Source of the DNA: Bacteroidota bacterium
Lineage (GTDB): Bacteria > Bacteroidota > Bacteroidia > Bacteroidales > Prolixibacteraceae
Direction of reading: 5' to 3'
Assembly: GCA_030691295.1 (NCBI GenBank)
Contig: JAUYEQ010000089.1
Coordinates: 1-18,346 of the forward strand
Length of the DNA: 18,346 nucleotides
Translations under genes and position numbers: made by a program
The notes under the pieces: generated by a model
Database searches by the model: none
The model's input: the letters and a program-made list of their open reading frames with translations, nothing else
Told to the model about the DNA's origin: nothing
In this document: positions 1-6,781 of the stretch, piece after piece
Position numbering within the stretch: position 1 is the stretch's first letter
Layout of the letters: the number at the start of each line of letters is the position of its first letter

Positions 1-155
1 GCATCTATGCATCGGGACTGAACTTATACACCTTTACCGGATACTCCGGAATTGATCCGGAATTGGAAATCAATGGTCTGGAGCCGGGAACAGATTCCCG
101 CAGGGCATATCCGCGCACAACTACTTATACTTTGGGTATCAACTTAATATTCTAA
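1..155 (+). CDS. SusC/RagA-type TonB-dependent outer membrane transporter, C-terminal fragment
   Basis: Only the last 50 codons are inside the window, read in the frame starting at base 3 and ending at the TAA at 153-155. They translate to a typical SusC end: GLNLYTFTGYSGIDPE, then a G-D-S-R motif, a YPRT segment and a terminal TYTLGINLIF ending in phenylalanine, as expected for the last beta-strand of an outer membrane barrel. SusC proteins import glycan fragments across the outer membrane using TonB energy, with a SusD lipoprotein as lid. The susD gene begins 12 nt downstream, so the two form the usual pair. Substrate specificity cannot be read from this fragment; the arabinofuranosidase further on suggests an arabinose-containing glycan. 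The start and the plug domain lie outside the window. Confidence 0.85.
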   Translation, partial: IYASGLNLYTFTGYSGIDPELEINGLEPGTDSRRAYPRTTTYTLGINLIF

Positions 156-167
156 TACTTGAAAACA

Positions 168-1745
168 ATGAAAAAACTATTTAAAATATATTTTACCATT
201 TTACTGGTACTTGGTGCAGTTTCCTCTTGTACCGATTTGTCAGAGGATTTGTACAGCGAAATTCTTCAGGATAACTTTTTCCAAACTCAGGAGGAAGTGA
301 TTTCGGCCATTGCTCCTGTTTATGGAAATATGCGCGTTTTTACAAACGATATGTGGGATTTGAATACACATTGTACCGACCAAACCCTAATCCCAACCCG
401 CGCTTTGGGCCACTGGTACGATGGCGGTCACTGGCAACGTGTACACGAACATACCTGGACTCCTGAAACGCCACAGATTAACGGTGCATGGGGATTTAAT
501 TATACCCTGATCAATAATGCCAATAAGGTAATCTATCAGCTCGAAAGTCTTCAGAACATGGATGCTGATCTGAAAGCTTTATTTGCTGCTGAATTGAAAA
601 TGATCCGTGGTTTTGGCTATTACAACCTGATCGATTTTTTCGGTAATGTTCCGAAAGTAACATCTTGGGTGGTTGAGGACGAGACTCCGCCAAATACTCC
701 ACGGGCAGATGTTTTCAATTTTATTGTAAACGATGTTGAAACAAATGTTGAAAATCTCTCAGACAAAGTTGATAATACAACTTACGGCCGTTTTAATAAA
801 TACGCCGGTTATGCCATGTTAGCCAAATTTTACCTCAATTCACAGGAGTGGACCGGAACCGCTAAATGGGACAAGGTGATTGAATATTGCGACAAAATTA
901 TCAGTTCTGGCAAATACTCACTGTCTGCCAATATTTTTGACAATTTTCTCATTAAAAACGAAGGTTCAAAAGAGAATATTTTCGTGATACCTTACGATGA
1001 AGTTTACACAAATGCATGGGGAACAAACTTTACCGTTTTCTGGAGAGGAATGCATTATGCGCACCAATATACCTATGGAACCTCAATGGGTCCGTGGAAC
1101 GGTTTCTGTGCATTGCCGGGCTTTATTCATTCTTTTGACAATGAAGATAAGCGTGCAGCCGGCTGGTTTAGCGGTCAGCAATATTCCTCAACTGGTGAAG
1201 AATTGAAATGCTCGCAGGAAAGTAATGGCAAATTATTGAACCTGACGATTGATTTCACCAATATTTATAATCCTACCGATGGTGTTGTTTACAACCATCA
1301 GTTGGCACTCGAATTCATGGGAGCCCGATTCGCAAAATATCAGTATGGCCCAATTCAGGGTGTATCAATGGGCAACGACTTTGTAGTTTATCGCTATGCC
1401 GATATCCTGATGATGAAAGCTGAGGCGTTGATGCGTAAAAACGGTGGAATTGCAACAGCTGAAACCGTTGGACTTGTAAATCAGGTCAGGGCACGCTCTG
1501 TTACCAATCCGGCCAAACTCTACACTACTGCAACGCTAACTGCCGATGCACTTCTGGCTGAACGTGGCTGGGAGTTTTACGGTGAAGCAATGCGCCGTAA
1601 TGATTTGATCAGGTTTGGAAAATTTATAAAAGGAACCTGGGAGTTTGCCAATCGTTCGGCAGAAACTCCAATTCGTAAACTTTTCCCGATTCCGCAGCCA
1701 CAAATTGCTGCCAATCCTGACTTAACCCAAAACCCTGGATATTAA
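168..1745 (+). CDS. SusD/RagB-family glycan-binding lipoprotein
   Basis: Surface lipoprotein that acts as the lid of the preceding SusC transporter and binds glycan at the outer membrane. I choose the ATG at 168 (525 aa); an in-frame TTG at 159 is possible, but the signal peptide starts well at MKKLFKIYF. The hydrophobic stretch ends in a lipobox (VSSC, Cys21), followed by acidic residues (TDLSEDL) as in surface-exposed Bacteroidota lipoproteins. The C-terminal SusD signature is present: ADILMMKAEALMR, RGWEFYGEAMRRNDLIRFGKF, and the closing LFPIP...NP.LTQNPGY. Length is normal for the family. A strong terminator at 1772-1804 follows, so this gene probably ends the susCD transcript. Family assignment is firm; the ligand is unknown. 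Confidence 0.95.
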   Translation: MKKLFKIYFTILLVLGAVSSCTDLSEDLYSEILQDNFFQTQEEVISAIAPVYGNMRVFTNDMWDLNTHCTDQTLIPTRALGHWYDGGHWQRVHEHTWTPETPQINGAWGFNYTLINNANKVIYQLESLQNMDADLKALFAAELKMIRGFGYYNLIDFFGNVPKVTSWVVEDETPPNTPRADVFNFIVNDVETNVENLSDKVDNTTYGRFNKYAGYAMLAKFYLNSQEWTGTAKWDKVIEYCDKIISSGKYSLSANIFDNFLIKNEGSKENIFVIPYDEVYTNAWGTNFTVFWRGMHYAHQYTYGTSMGPWNGFCALPGFIHSFDNEDKRAAGWFSGQQYSSTGEELKCSQESNGKLLNLTIDFTNIYNPTDGVVYNHQLALEFMGARFAKYQYGPIQGVSMGNDFVVYRYADILMMKAEALMRKNGGIATAETVGLVNQVRARSVTNPAKLYTTATLTADALLAERGWEFYGEAMRRNDLIRFGKFIKGTWEFANRSAETPIRKLFPIPQPQIAANPDLTQNPGY

Positions 1746-1771
1746 TCCAGCGGTTGATTGCGAATAATCCG

Positions 1772-1804
1772 GCGGCTTTCCATGTGGGAAGCCGCTTTTT
1801 TTTT
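1772..1804 (+). terminator. Rho-independent terminator after susD
   Basis: A 10-bp stem GCGGCTTTCC (1772-1781) pairs with GGGAAGCCGC (1786-1795), with one T-G wobble and a 4-nt loop ATGT. It is followed directly by nine T residues (1796-1804). It lies 27 nt after the susD stop and separates the SusCD unit from the arabinofuranosidase gene. Confidence 0.9.
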
Positions 1805-1846
1805 CGGGATGATCTGAATATTGCTTTTAAGTGTATATTATACCAT

Positions 1847-1854
1847 TATATTTG
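1847..1854 (+). promoter_or_regulatory. Bacteroidota -7 promoter box before the GH51 gene
   Basis: TATATTTG matches the Bacteroidota -7 consensus TAnnTTTG exactly. It sits 34 nt before the ATG of the arabinofuranosidase and after the susD terminator, so this gene probably has its own start site near 1860. I see no TTTG or TTG at the expected 19-bp distance, so the -33 half is weak and regulation may need an activator. Confidence 0.55.
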
Positions 1855-1888
1855 TAGCAAATTATTAACCGAATTAGCCGACTGAGAT

Positions 1889-3853
1889 ATGAAACTAAAA
1901 CTCACTTTTTTCCTGATGTGCCTGATTTTTGCCGGAGTAACCGGAGCAAAGGCACAATCTAAAACATTGGTTGTAAATGCCAAAACAACAATTGCCCCGA
2001 TTCAGCCAAGCATGTGGGGGCTGTTTTTCGAAGACATTAATTTTGCTGCCGACGGTGGTATATATGCCGAACTGGTCAAAAACCGATCGTTCGAATTCTA
2101 TAAACCGCTGATGGGATGGAAGAAATTTGGCGAAGAATACGTCGGTCAGTTCCAGATCATCAATAGTCAAAATGAAAATAATCCACGTTTTCTGAGGCTT
2201 GAATCACTTCAGGGAAAAGAACTGGGTTTGGTTAACGAAGGTTTTCGCGGAATGGGCGTAAGGGCTGCTGAGAATTACCTGTTTTCGGTATTTGCACGCC
2301 AAAGTGAAGGCGTGTCAACCCTTAAAGTAGAATTACTTGATTCAACAGGTGTGGTGATCGGCAAAACCGAAGTGAAAAATTTTTCAGGAGAATTGAAAAA
2401 ATACGAGGAGAAACTTACCTGTTCGGCCACCGATGCAAAAGCCAGCCTGCGGGTAACACTTTCAGGAAAAGGTGTGCTCGAAATCGACATGGTTTCGCTA
2501 TTTCCTGAAAATACCTGGAATAAGCGCAAGAATGGATTGCGTGCCGATATGGTGCAAAAGCTGGCCGACCTGAAACCCGGCTTTCTGCGCTTCCCCGGTG
2601 GTTGTATTGTTGAAGGGCATGAGCTCGAAACCCGCTACCAGTGGAAAAAAACTGTAGGCAATGTTGAAGACCGCCAGATGATCGTCAATCGCTGGAATAC
2701 CGAATTTGCACACCGGAATGCACCCGATTATTTTCAGTCGTACGGACTTGGTTTTTACGAATACTTTTTGCTTTCGGAAGACATCGGCGCCGAGCCCTTG
2801 CCAATTCTGAACTGCGGAATGGCCTGCCAGTTTAACTCCTGCGAACTGGTGCCGCTCGATGCACTCGATCCATACATTCAGGATGTGATTGACCTGATTG
2901 AATTTGCAAACGGTGCAACCACCACAAAATGGGGGAAACTTCGTTCCGAAATGGGCCATCCGGCTCCGTTTAATATGAAAATGGTCGGCGTTGGAAACGA
3001 ACAGTGGGGTACACAATATGTCGATCGTTTAAAAATATTCCTGAAAGTTTTGCACGAAAAGCATCCTGAAATAATTTTTGTGGGTGGATCGGGTCCATCT
3101 CCAGATGGAAAAGATTTTGATTACTTGTGGAAAGAGATGCGCCAACTGGATGTGAAACTTGTGGACGAACATTATTACCGCAGTCCGGACTGGTTTTTGC
3201 AAAACGCCGCCCGCTACGATTCGTACGACCGCAATGGCCCGAAAGTATTTGCCGGTGAATATGCAGCCCACGATAAAGAAGGGAAAGATGCCGAATCGCG
3301 CAATACATGGAAAAGCGCGTTGGCCGAAGCCGCTTTTATGACCGGACTGGAGCGCAATGCAGATGTGGTGCACCTTGCCTCGTACGCTCCGCTTTTTGGA
3401 AATGTGAACGCATGGCAGTGGCGCCCCGACCTGATCTGGTTCAATAACGAGCAGGTGGTGGCAACTCCCAATTATTACGTGCAAAAAATGTTCTCGACCA
3501 ATGCAGGAACCGATGTTGTTTCGGCTTTGGTTGACGGCAAAGCTTTGACAGGGCAGGATAGTTTGTACGCCAGTGCAACCGTCGATTCAAAAACTTCGGA
3601 GCTGGTGGTAAAACTCGTGAATGTGGCAAAAAAACCTGCAAGCCTGAATCTATCTTTGGAAGGGCGTAAAATATCGGCAAGTGAAATCAGTCTTCAGGTA
3701 TTAACAAATGAAGATTTGACTGCCTACAACCACATTGGAAAACCCGAAGTGGTTACTCCCGTAGAGCGGAAGCTGAAGATTTCAGGAAAGAAAATAGTTC
3801 TTAATTTGGATGCGAATTCGTTGACTGTTGCAAGGATTCCGTTAACGAAATAA
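1889..3853 (+). CDS. Secreted alpha-L-arabinofuranosidase, glycoside hydrolase family 51
   Basis: Removes terminal alpha-L-arabinofuranosyl groups from glycans such as arabinan or arabinoxylan by a retaining mechanism. A signal peptide covers about residues 1-22 (cleavage after AKA), so the enzyme leaves the cytoplasm; no lipobox is seen. Visible GH51 motifs: GLFFEDINFAADGGIYAELVKN near residue 45, FLRFPGG near 234, the acid/base glutamate in GVGNEQWG (Glu371) and the nucleophile in FAGEYAAHD (Glu457). Residues about 105-210 between the first motif and the barrel resemble the carbohydrate-binding insert found in plant-like GH51 enzymes. The C-terminal 150 residues fit the arabinofuranosidase beta-sandwich. 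At 654 aa the protein is full length. It follows susCD but after a terminator, so it is a neighbour in the locus rather than clearly the same transcript. Its stop is only 19 nt from the convergent AAA+ gene. Confidence 0.95.
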   Translation: MKLKLTFFLMCLIFAGVTGAKAQSKTLVVNAKTTIAPIQPSMWGLFFEDINFAADGGIYAELVKNRSFEFYKPLMGWKKFGEEYVGQFQIINSQNENNPRFLRLESLQGKELGLVNEGFRGMGVRAAENYLFSVFARQSEGVSTLKVELLDSTGVVIGKTEVKNFSGELKKYEEKLTCSATDAKASLRVTLSGKGVLEIDMVSLFPENTWNKRKNGLRADMVQKLADLKPGFLRFPGGCIVEGHELETRYQWKKTVGNVEDRQMIVNRWNTEFAHRNAPDYFQSYGLGFYEYFLLSEDIGAEPLPILNCGMACQFNSCELVPLDALDPYIQDVIDLIEFANGATTTKWGKLRSEMGHPAPFNMKMVGVGNEQWGTQYVDRLKIFLKVLHEKHPEIIFVGGSGPSPDGKDFDYLWKEMRQLDVKLVDEHYYRSPDWFLQNAARYDSYDRNGPKVFAGEYAAHDKEGKDAESRNTWKSALAEAAFMTGLERNADVVHLASYAPLFGNVNAWQWRPDLIWFNNEQVVATPNYYVQKMFSTNAGTDVVSALVDGKALTGQDSLYASATVDSKTSELVVKLVNVAKKPASLNLSLEGRKISASEISLQVLTNEDLTAYNHIGKPEVVTPVERKLKISGKKIVLNLDANSLTVARIPLTK

Positions 3854-3872
3854 AACGACAAAGGATGAATAA

Positions 3873-5009
3873 TTAAATGGATAGTTCAACCCATCGTTGC
3901 AAAAACACATCATATACGCCATAAAAGGAAGATCCGTCAGCATCAAATTCTTTAATAATGAGTTCGTATTCCATTAATGTTTTTAACGAACGAAGAACTG
4001 TTGCAGAGGTTCCTAAATGATGCTTAACTAAAAAAGCTTTGGCTGTCGGCTGATAAACAATCCCGTCATGAGCCATGGCCTTTAGCAACCTCCATTGTGG
4101 CTTGGTCAGCATGTTCCGGAGTATAAAAAAAACCGGTTCCTGCTCTGTAAGCAATTGGTGGGCCTGTTGTTTCCATGATTCAGTTGTAACTTCTTTGATT
4201 GTTGATGCAAATACGCGGTTACACAGCTGTTGTACATAAAAGGTATGTGTCTTTGACCAGTCAAGTATTTGACTTGCAATTTCGATGCTCACGGATTTTT
4301 TATACTTGCTGAAAATGGAAATAATGAAATTGCAATAAACCTCGCTGTTCAGCTTTTCTAATTTCATTATTAGGGTACTGCGGAAAAACGGACGATGTGG
4401 AGAAGTAAAAAGCTCAGCCATAAGATGCTGCTGGCTTCCGGAAAAGATAAAAACTACATTTTTCAGTTGCTGAATTCTTGTTCGAAGCCAGGCATCTGTA
4501 TTTTTTTCGGGATACCTTGATATTTGCTGAAACTCGTCGATGGCCACAACGATTTTATATTCCTGAATTTCCAGAAATTGGAAAATAGAATGGATGTTTA
4601 TTTCAACTTCTTTCGGCTTGATATCGAAAGATACCTGAGGCAAGCCTGTCAGTGCGTCATAACTGATAAAAGGCCGCAGCGATTTTATTAAGTTCCAGAA
4701 GTGCTTACCAAAACTGCTTTTTTCGGGAATGGCATTAATTATCGAGGTTGCCAGCAAATTTAAAAAATGGTTAAGGTTTTCAGTCTCAAGAATATCAACG
4801 TAAATTCCTTTCCAGCCCTGCGGAAGTTGCGAAAATACATGATGAATAAGACCAGTTTTTCCTATACGTCGGATCGCAATCAGAGTGGTTGAATTACCAC
4901 TCCGGATATTACTGATCAAACGTGCGGTTTCTTGTTCCCTGTCGCAAAAATATTCAGCTCCCAGATAAGTGGTAACAGGAAACGGATTCTCATATTGTTT
5001 TATGCCCAT
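3873..5009 (-). CDS. AAA+ ATPase of the archaeal-type (COG1672-like) family with C-terminal winged helix
   Basis: A 378-aa predicted cytoplasmic P-loop ATPase. After an N-terminal segment with NPFPVTTYLG and FCDREQE (typical of the family's F.DRE.E entry) comes the P-loop AIRRIGKT at residues 45-52, Walker B IVVAIDEF at 153-160 and a sensor-like FIFSGSQ at 187-193. The last 90 residues look like a winged helix (LTKPQWRLLKAMAHDG, then a second helix with GTSATVLRSLKTLMEYEL). The first glycine of the usual GPRRIGKT P-loop is alanine here, while Lys51, Thr52 and the acidic pair are kept, so ATP binding remains plausible. Roles of this family are largely unknown; some members sit with mobile or accessory DNA. 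It interrupts two sugar-related genes on the opposite strand, looks more AT-rich than its neighbours, and has a promoter overlapped by tandem operator-like repeats, which suggests separate acquisition and regulation (inference). Confidence 0.85.
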   Translation of the reverse strand: MGIKQYENPFPVTTYLGAEYFCDREQETARLISNIRSGNSTTLIAIRRIGKTGLIHHVFSQLPQGWKGIYVDILETENLNHFLNLLATSIINAIPEKSSFGKHFWNLIKSLRPFISYDALTGLPQVSFDIKPKEVEINIHSIFQFLEIQEYKIVVAIDEFQQISRYPEKNTDAWLRTRIQQLKNVVFIFSGSQQHLMAELFTSPHRPFFRSTLIMKLEKLNSEVYCNFIISIFSKYKKSVSIEIASQILDWSKTHTFYVQQLCNRVFASTIKEVTTESWKQQAHQLLTEQEPVFFILRNMLTKPQWRLLKAMAHDGIVYQPTAKAFLVKHHLGTSATVLRSLKTLMEYELIIKEFDADGSSFYGVYDVFLQRWVELSI

Positions 5010-5023
5010 GATCTTTTTTACCT

Positions 5024-5054
5024 CAAAATTAACTTACAAATTGTAACTTACAAA
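5024..5054 (-). promoter_or_regulatory. Bacteroidota promoter of the AAA+ ATPase gene
   Basis: On the minus strand a -33 TTTG (complement of 5051-5054) is followed by exactly 19 bases and then a -7 box TAATTTTG (complement of 5024-5031), matching TTTG-N19-TAnnTTTG. The predicted start of transcription, near 5018, leaves a leader of only about ten bases before the ATG at 5009. The spacer and -33 element lie inside the tandem repeats at 5032-5060. Confidence 0.7.
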
Positions 5055-5060
5055 TTGTAA
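5032..5060. repeat. Two tandem 14-bp copies forming paired operator-like palindromes
   Basis: ACTTACAAATTGTA occurs twice head to tail without a gap (5032-5045, 5046-5059). Each copy, with the following A, contains the dyad TTACAA-A-TTGTAA (5034-5046 and 5048-5060), a 13-bp near-perfect palindrome. Centre-to-centre spacing is 14 bp. The pair overlaps the -33 element and spacer of the minus-strand promoter, the position expected of a repressor operator; the AAA+ protein itself or an unlinked regulator could bind it (inference). The repeats also lie about 90 bases before the divergent oxidoreductase gene. Confidence 0.7.
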
Positions 5061-5149
5061 CCACAAAAATAATTGCGTTCAACAGTTTTCTTTTTACTTT
5101 TACCAACTATTGCGATTTAATTTGAAAACCCAACTAACAAAATTTATTC

Positions 5150-6592
5150 ATGACAAAACACGATGAAGCTTCGCGGAGGTTGTTTCTGAAACAAGCTGCT
5201 GCCTTATCATCCATGATGGTATTTCCTACCATTCTTACAAAAGCCATGTCGGGTTTTACCGCGCCAACTGCCGGGTTAGCCGCAGCAAACGAACGTGTAA
5301 ACCTTGCCTGTATCGGAATCGGCAACCAGGGAGGATCGGATATTAATTCAATGTACAATACCGGATTATGCAACATCGTAGCGCTTTGCGATACCGACAT
5401 GGGCGCACCTCATACTTTAAAAACACTCGAAAAATTTCCGGACGTACCACGCTTTCAGGATTTCAGGAAAATGTTTGACAAAATGGCCAGTCAGATTGAT
5501 GCCGTTTTGGTAGGAGTCCCCGATCATTCCCATTTCCCGATTACCATGCTGGCCATGAGTTTGGGCAAGCCTGTTTATGTTGAAAAACCAATGGGCCGTA
5601 CTTTCAACGAAGTTGAACTGATGATTAAAGGTGCCCAAAAATACAAGGTGGTTACCCAAATGGGAAATCAGGGACATTCGGATGCCAATTACTTTCAGTT
5701 TAAAGCATGGACCGAAGCCGGAATCATTAAAGATGTGACTGCGATTACTGCACACATGAACTCGGCACGTCGCTGGCACGGATGGGATACGAAAATGACC
5801 AAATTTCCGAATGCAGAACCAATTCCGGAAACACTGGACTGGGATATCTGGCTGATGGCCGTTAAAGAGCACGATTACAACAAAGACTTTATCAACGGAC
5901 AATGGCGCTGCTGGTACGATTTCGGGATGGGCGCATTGGGCGACTGGGGCGCTCACATCATCGATACAGCCCATGAATTCCTGAATCTGGGCTTGCCCTA
6001 CGAAGTCGATCCGGTGAAACTCGAAGGTCACAATCCATTCTTTTTTCCGATGTCGTCAACACTGTCGTTTAAATTCCCGAAACGTGGCAACATGCCTCCG
6101 CTTGAAATTATGTGGCACGATGGCGTAAACAATATTCCGCAGGTTCCTGAAGGATTTGGCACTTCAGAACTTGATCCGAATATTCCGCCAACAAGCGTTG
6201 GTAAAATACAACCTGCCAAACTGAATCCCGGCAAGGAAATTTACAGCAAAGACTTGATTTTCAAAGGTGGATCGCATGGTTCGACCCTGTCAATCATACC
6301 GGCTGAAAAAGCAAAGGAAATGGAATCGAAATTACCTGAAGTTCCAAAAAGTCCGTCGAACCATTATGCGAACTTCCTGAAGGCAGTGAAAGGCGAAGAG
6401 AAAACACGCTCGCCCTTTGAAATTGCCGGTCCTTTGAGCCAGGTTTTCAACCTTGGCGTTTTGGCGCAGCAACTGAATACCAAAATTGTTTTTGACCGCG
6501 AAAAGAAACAGATTACCAATAACAAACTGGCCAATCAGATGTTGGTTGGCGCTCCGCCACGCAAAGGTTGGGAGCAGTATTATAAAATGTAA
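5150..6592 (+). CDS. Tat-exported Gfo/Idh/MocA-family NAD(P)-dependent oxidoreductase
   Basis: Predicted to oxidise or reduce a sugar or cyclitol in the periplasm using a nicotinamide cofactor. The N-terminus has a textbook twin-arginine signal, SRRLFLK at residues 8-14, followed by an Ala-rich hydrophobic segment to about residue 35. The Rossmann fold starts at VNLACIGIGNQGG (GxGxxG at 56-61); the family's EKP motif is at 145-147 (VYVEKPMGRTFNE). The rest, with WHGWDT, the W-rich region near 230-260 and FGMGALGDWGAHIIDTAHEFL, matches the bacterial-type C-terminal domain found in many secreted Bacteroidota and Planctomycetota members. Length (480 aa) is normal. No neighbouring gene is on the same strand, so it is probably monocistronic; only a weak promoter-like TTAATTTG at 5117-5124 is seen. 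Substrate is unknown. The TatC translocase gene at 15821-16684 would supply the export route. Confidence 0.92.
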   Translation: MTKHDEASRRLFLKQAAALSSMMVFPTILTKAMSGFTAPTAGLAAANERVNLACIGIGNQGGSDINSMYNTGLCNIVALCDTDMGAPHTLKTLEKFPDVPRFQDFRKMFDKMASQIDAVLVGVPDHSHFPITMLAMSLGKPVYVEKPMGRTFNEVELMIKGAQKYKVVTQMGNQGHSDANYFQFKAWTEAGIIKDVTAITAHMNSARRWHGWDTKMTKFPNAEPIPETLDWDIWLMAVKEHDYNKDFINGQWRCWYDFGMGALGDWGAHIIDTAHEFLNLGLPYEVDPVKLEGHNPFFFPMSSTLSFKFPKRGNMPPLEIMWHDGVNNIPQVPEGFGTSELDPNIPPTSVGKIQPAKLNPGKEIYSKDLIFKGGSHGSTLSIIPAEKAKEMESKLPEVPKSPSNHYANFLKAVKGEEKTRSPFEIAGPLSQVFNLGVLAQQLNTKIVFDREKKQITNNKLANQMLVGAPPRKGWEQYYKM

Positions 6593-6610
6593 TTTGGTTT
6601 GTTAAACCAT

Positions 6611-6645
6611 AAAAAAGTCCGGAGCGTTCTGCTTCGGACTTTTTT
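6611..6645. terminator. Bidirectional terminator between convergent genes
   Basis: A stem AAAAAAGTCCG (6611-6621) pairs with CGGACTTTTTT (6635-6645); inner GAGC and GCTT extend it with a G-U pair around a short loop. The A-run and T-run on opposite sides make it work on both strands, for the oxidoreductase (plus) and the coiled-coil gene (minus). It begins 18 nt after the oxidoreductase stop. Confidence 0.88.
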
Positions 6646-6652
6646 ATGAATT

Positions 6653-6781
6653 TTATACCACCAGTCCTGCTTTTCGAAACTCATCCTTTAAAGCCGGCAA
6701 GTTTGGTTTTTCTTTATTCTTTTCCTGAACTTTCACGCGAATTCCCGAATAACTGCATTTTGCCTGAACTTTCAATTGCTT
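6653..6781 (-). other. Alternative-frame C-terminal extension of the coiled-coil gene
   Basis: This stretch is open in the frame +1 to the annotated coiled-coil frame, bounded upstream by a TGA at 6782-6784 and downstream by the TAA at 6653-6655. It encodes a charged tail ending RKAGLVV. A single extra base, for instance in the AAAA run at 6758-6761 (minus-strand GGCAAAATG), would explain the break. It could be a real mutation, a sequencing error or, less likely, programmed +1 frameshifting. Confidence 0.5.

Noticed and set aside
2498..3016. Minus-strand open frame of 172 codons within the GH51 gene
   Set aside because: It is antisense to a protein with intact catalytic motifs and has no recognisable domain.
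5417..6031. Minus-strand open frame of 204 codons within the oxidoreductase gene
   Set aside because: It lies opposite a complete conserved enzyme and shows no start signal or motif.
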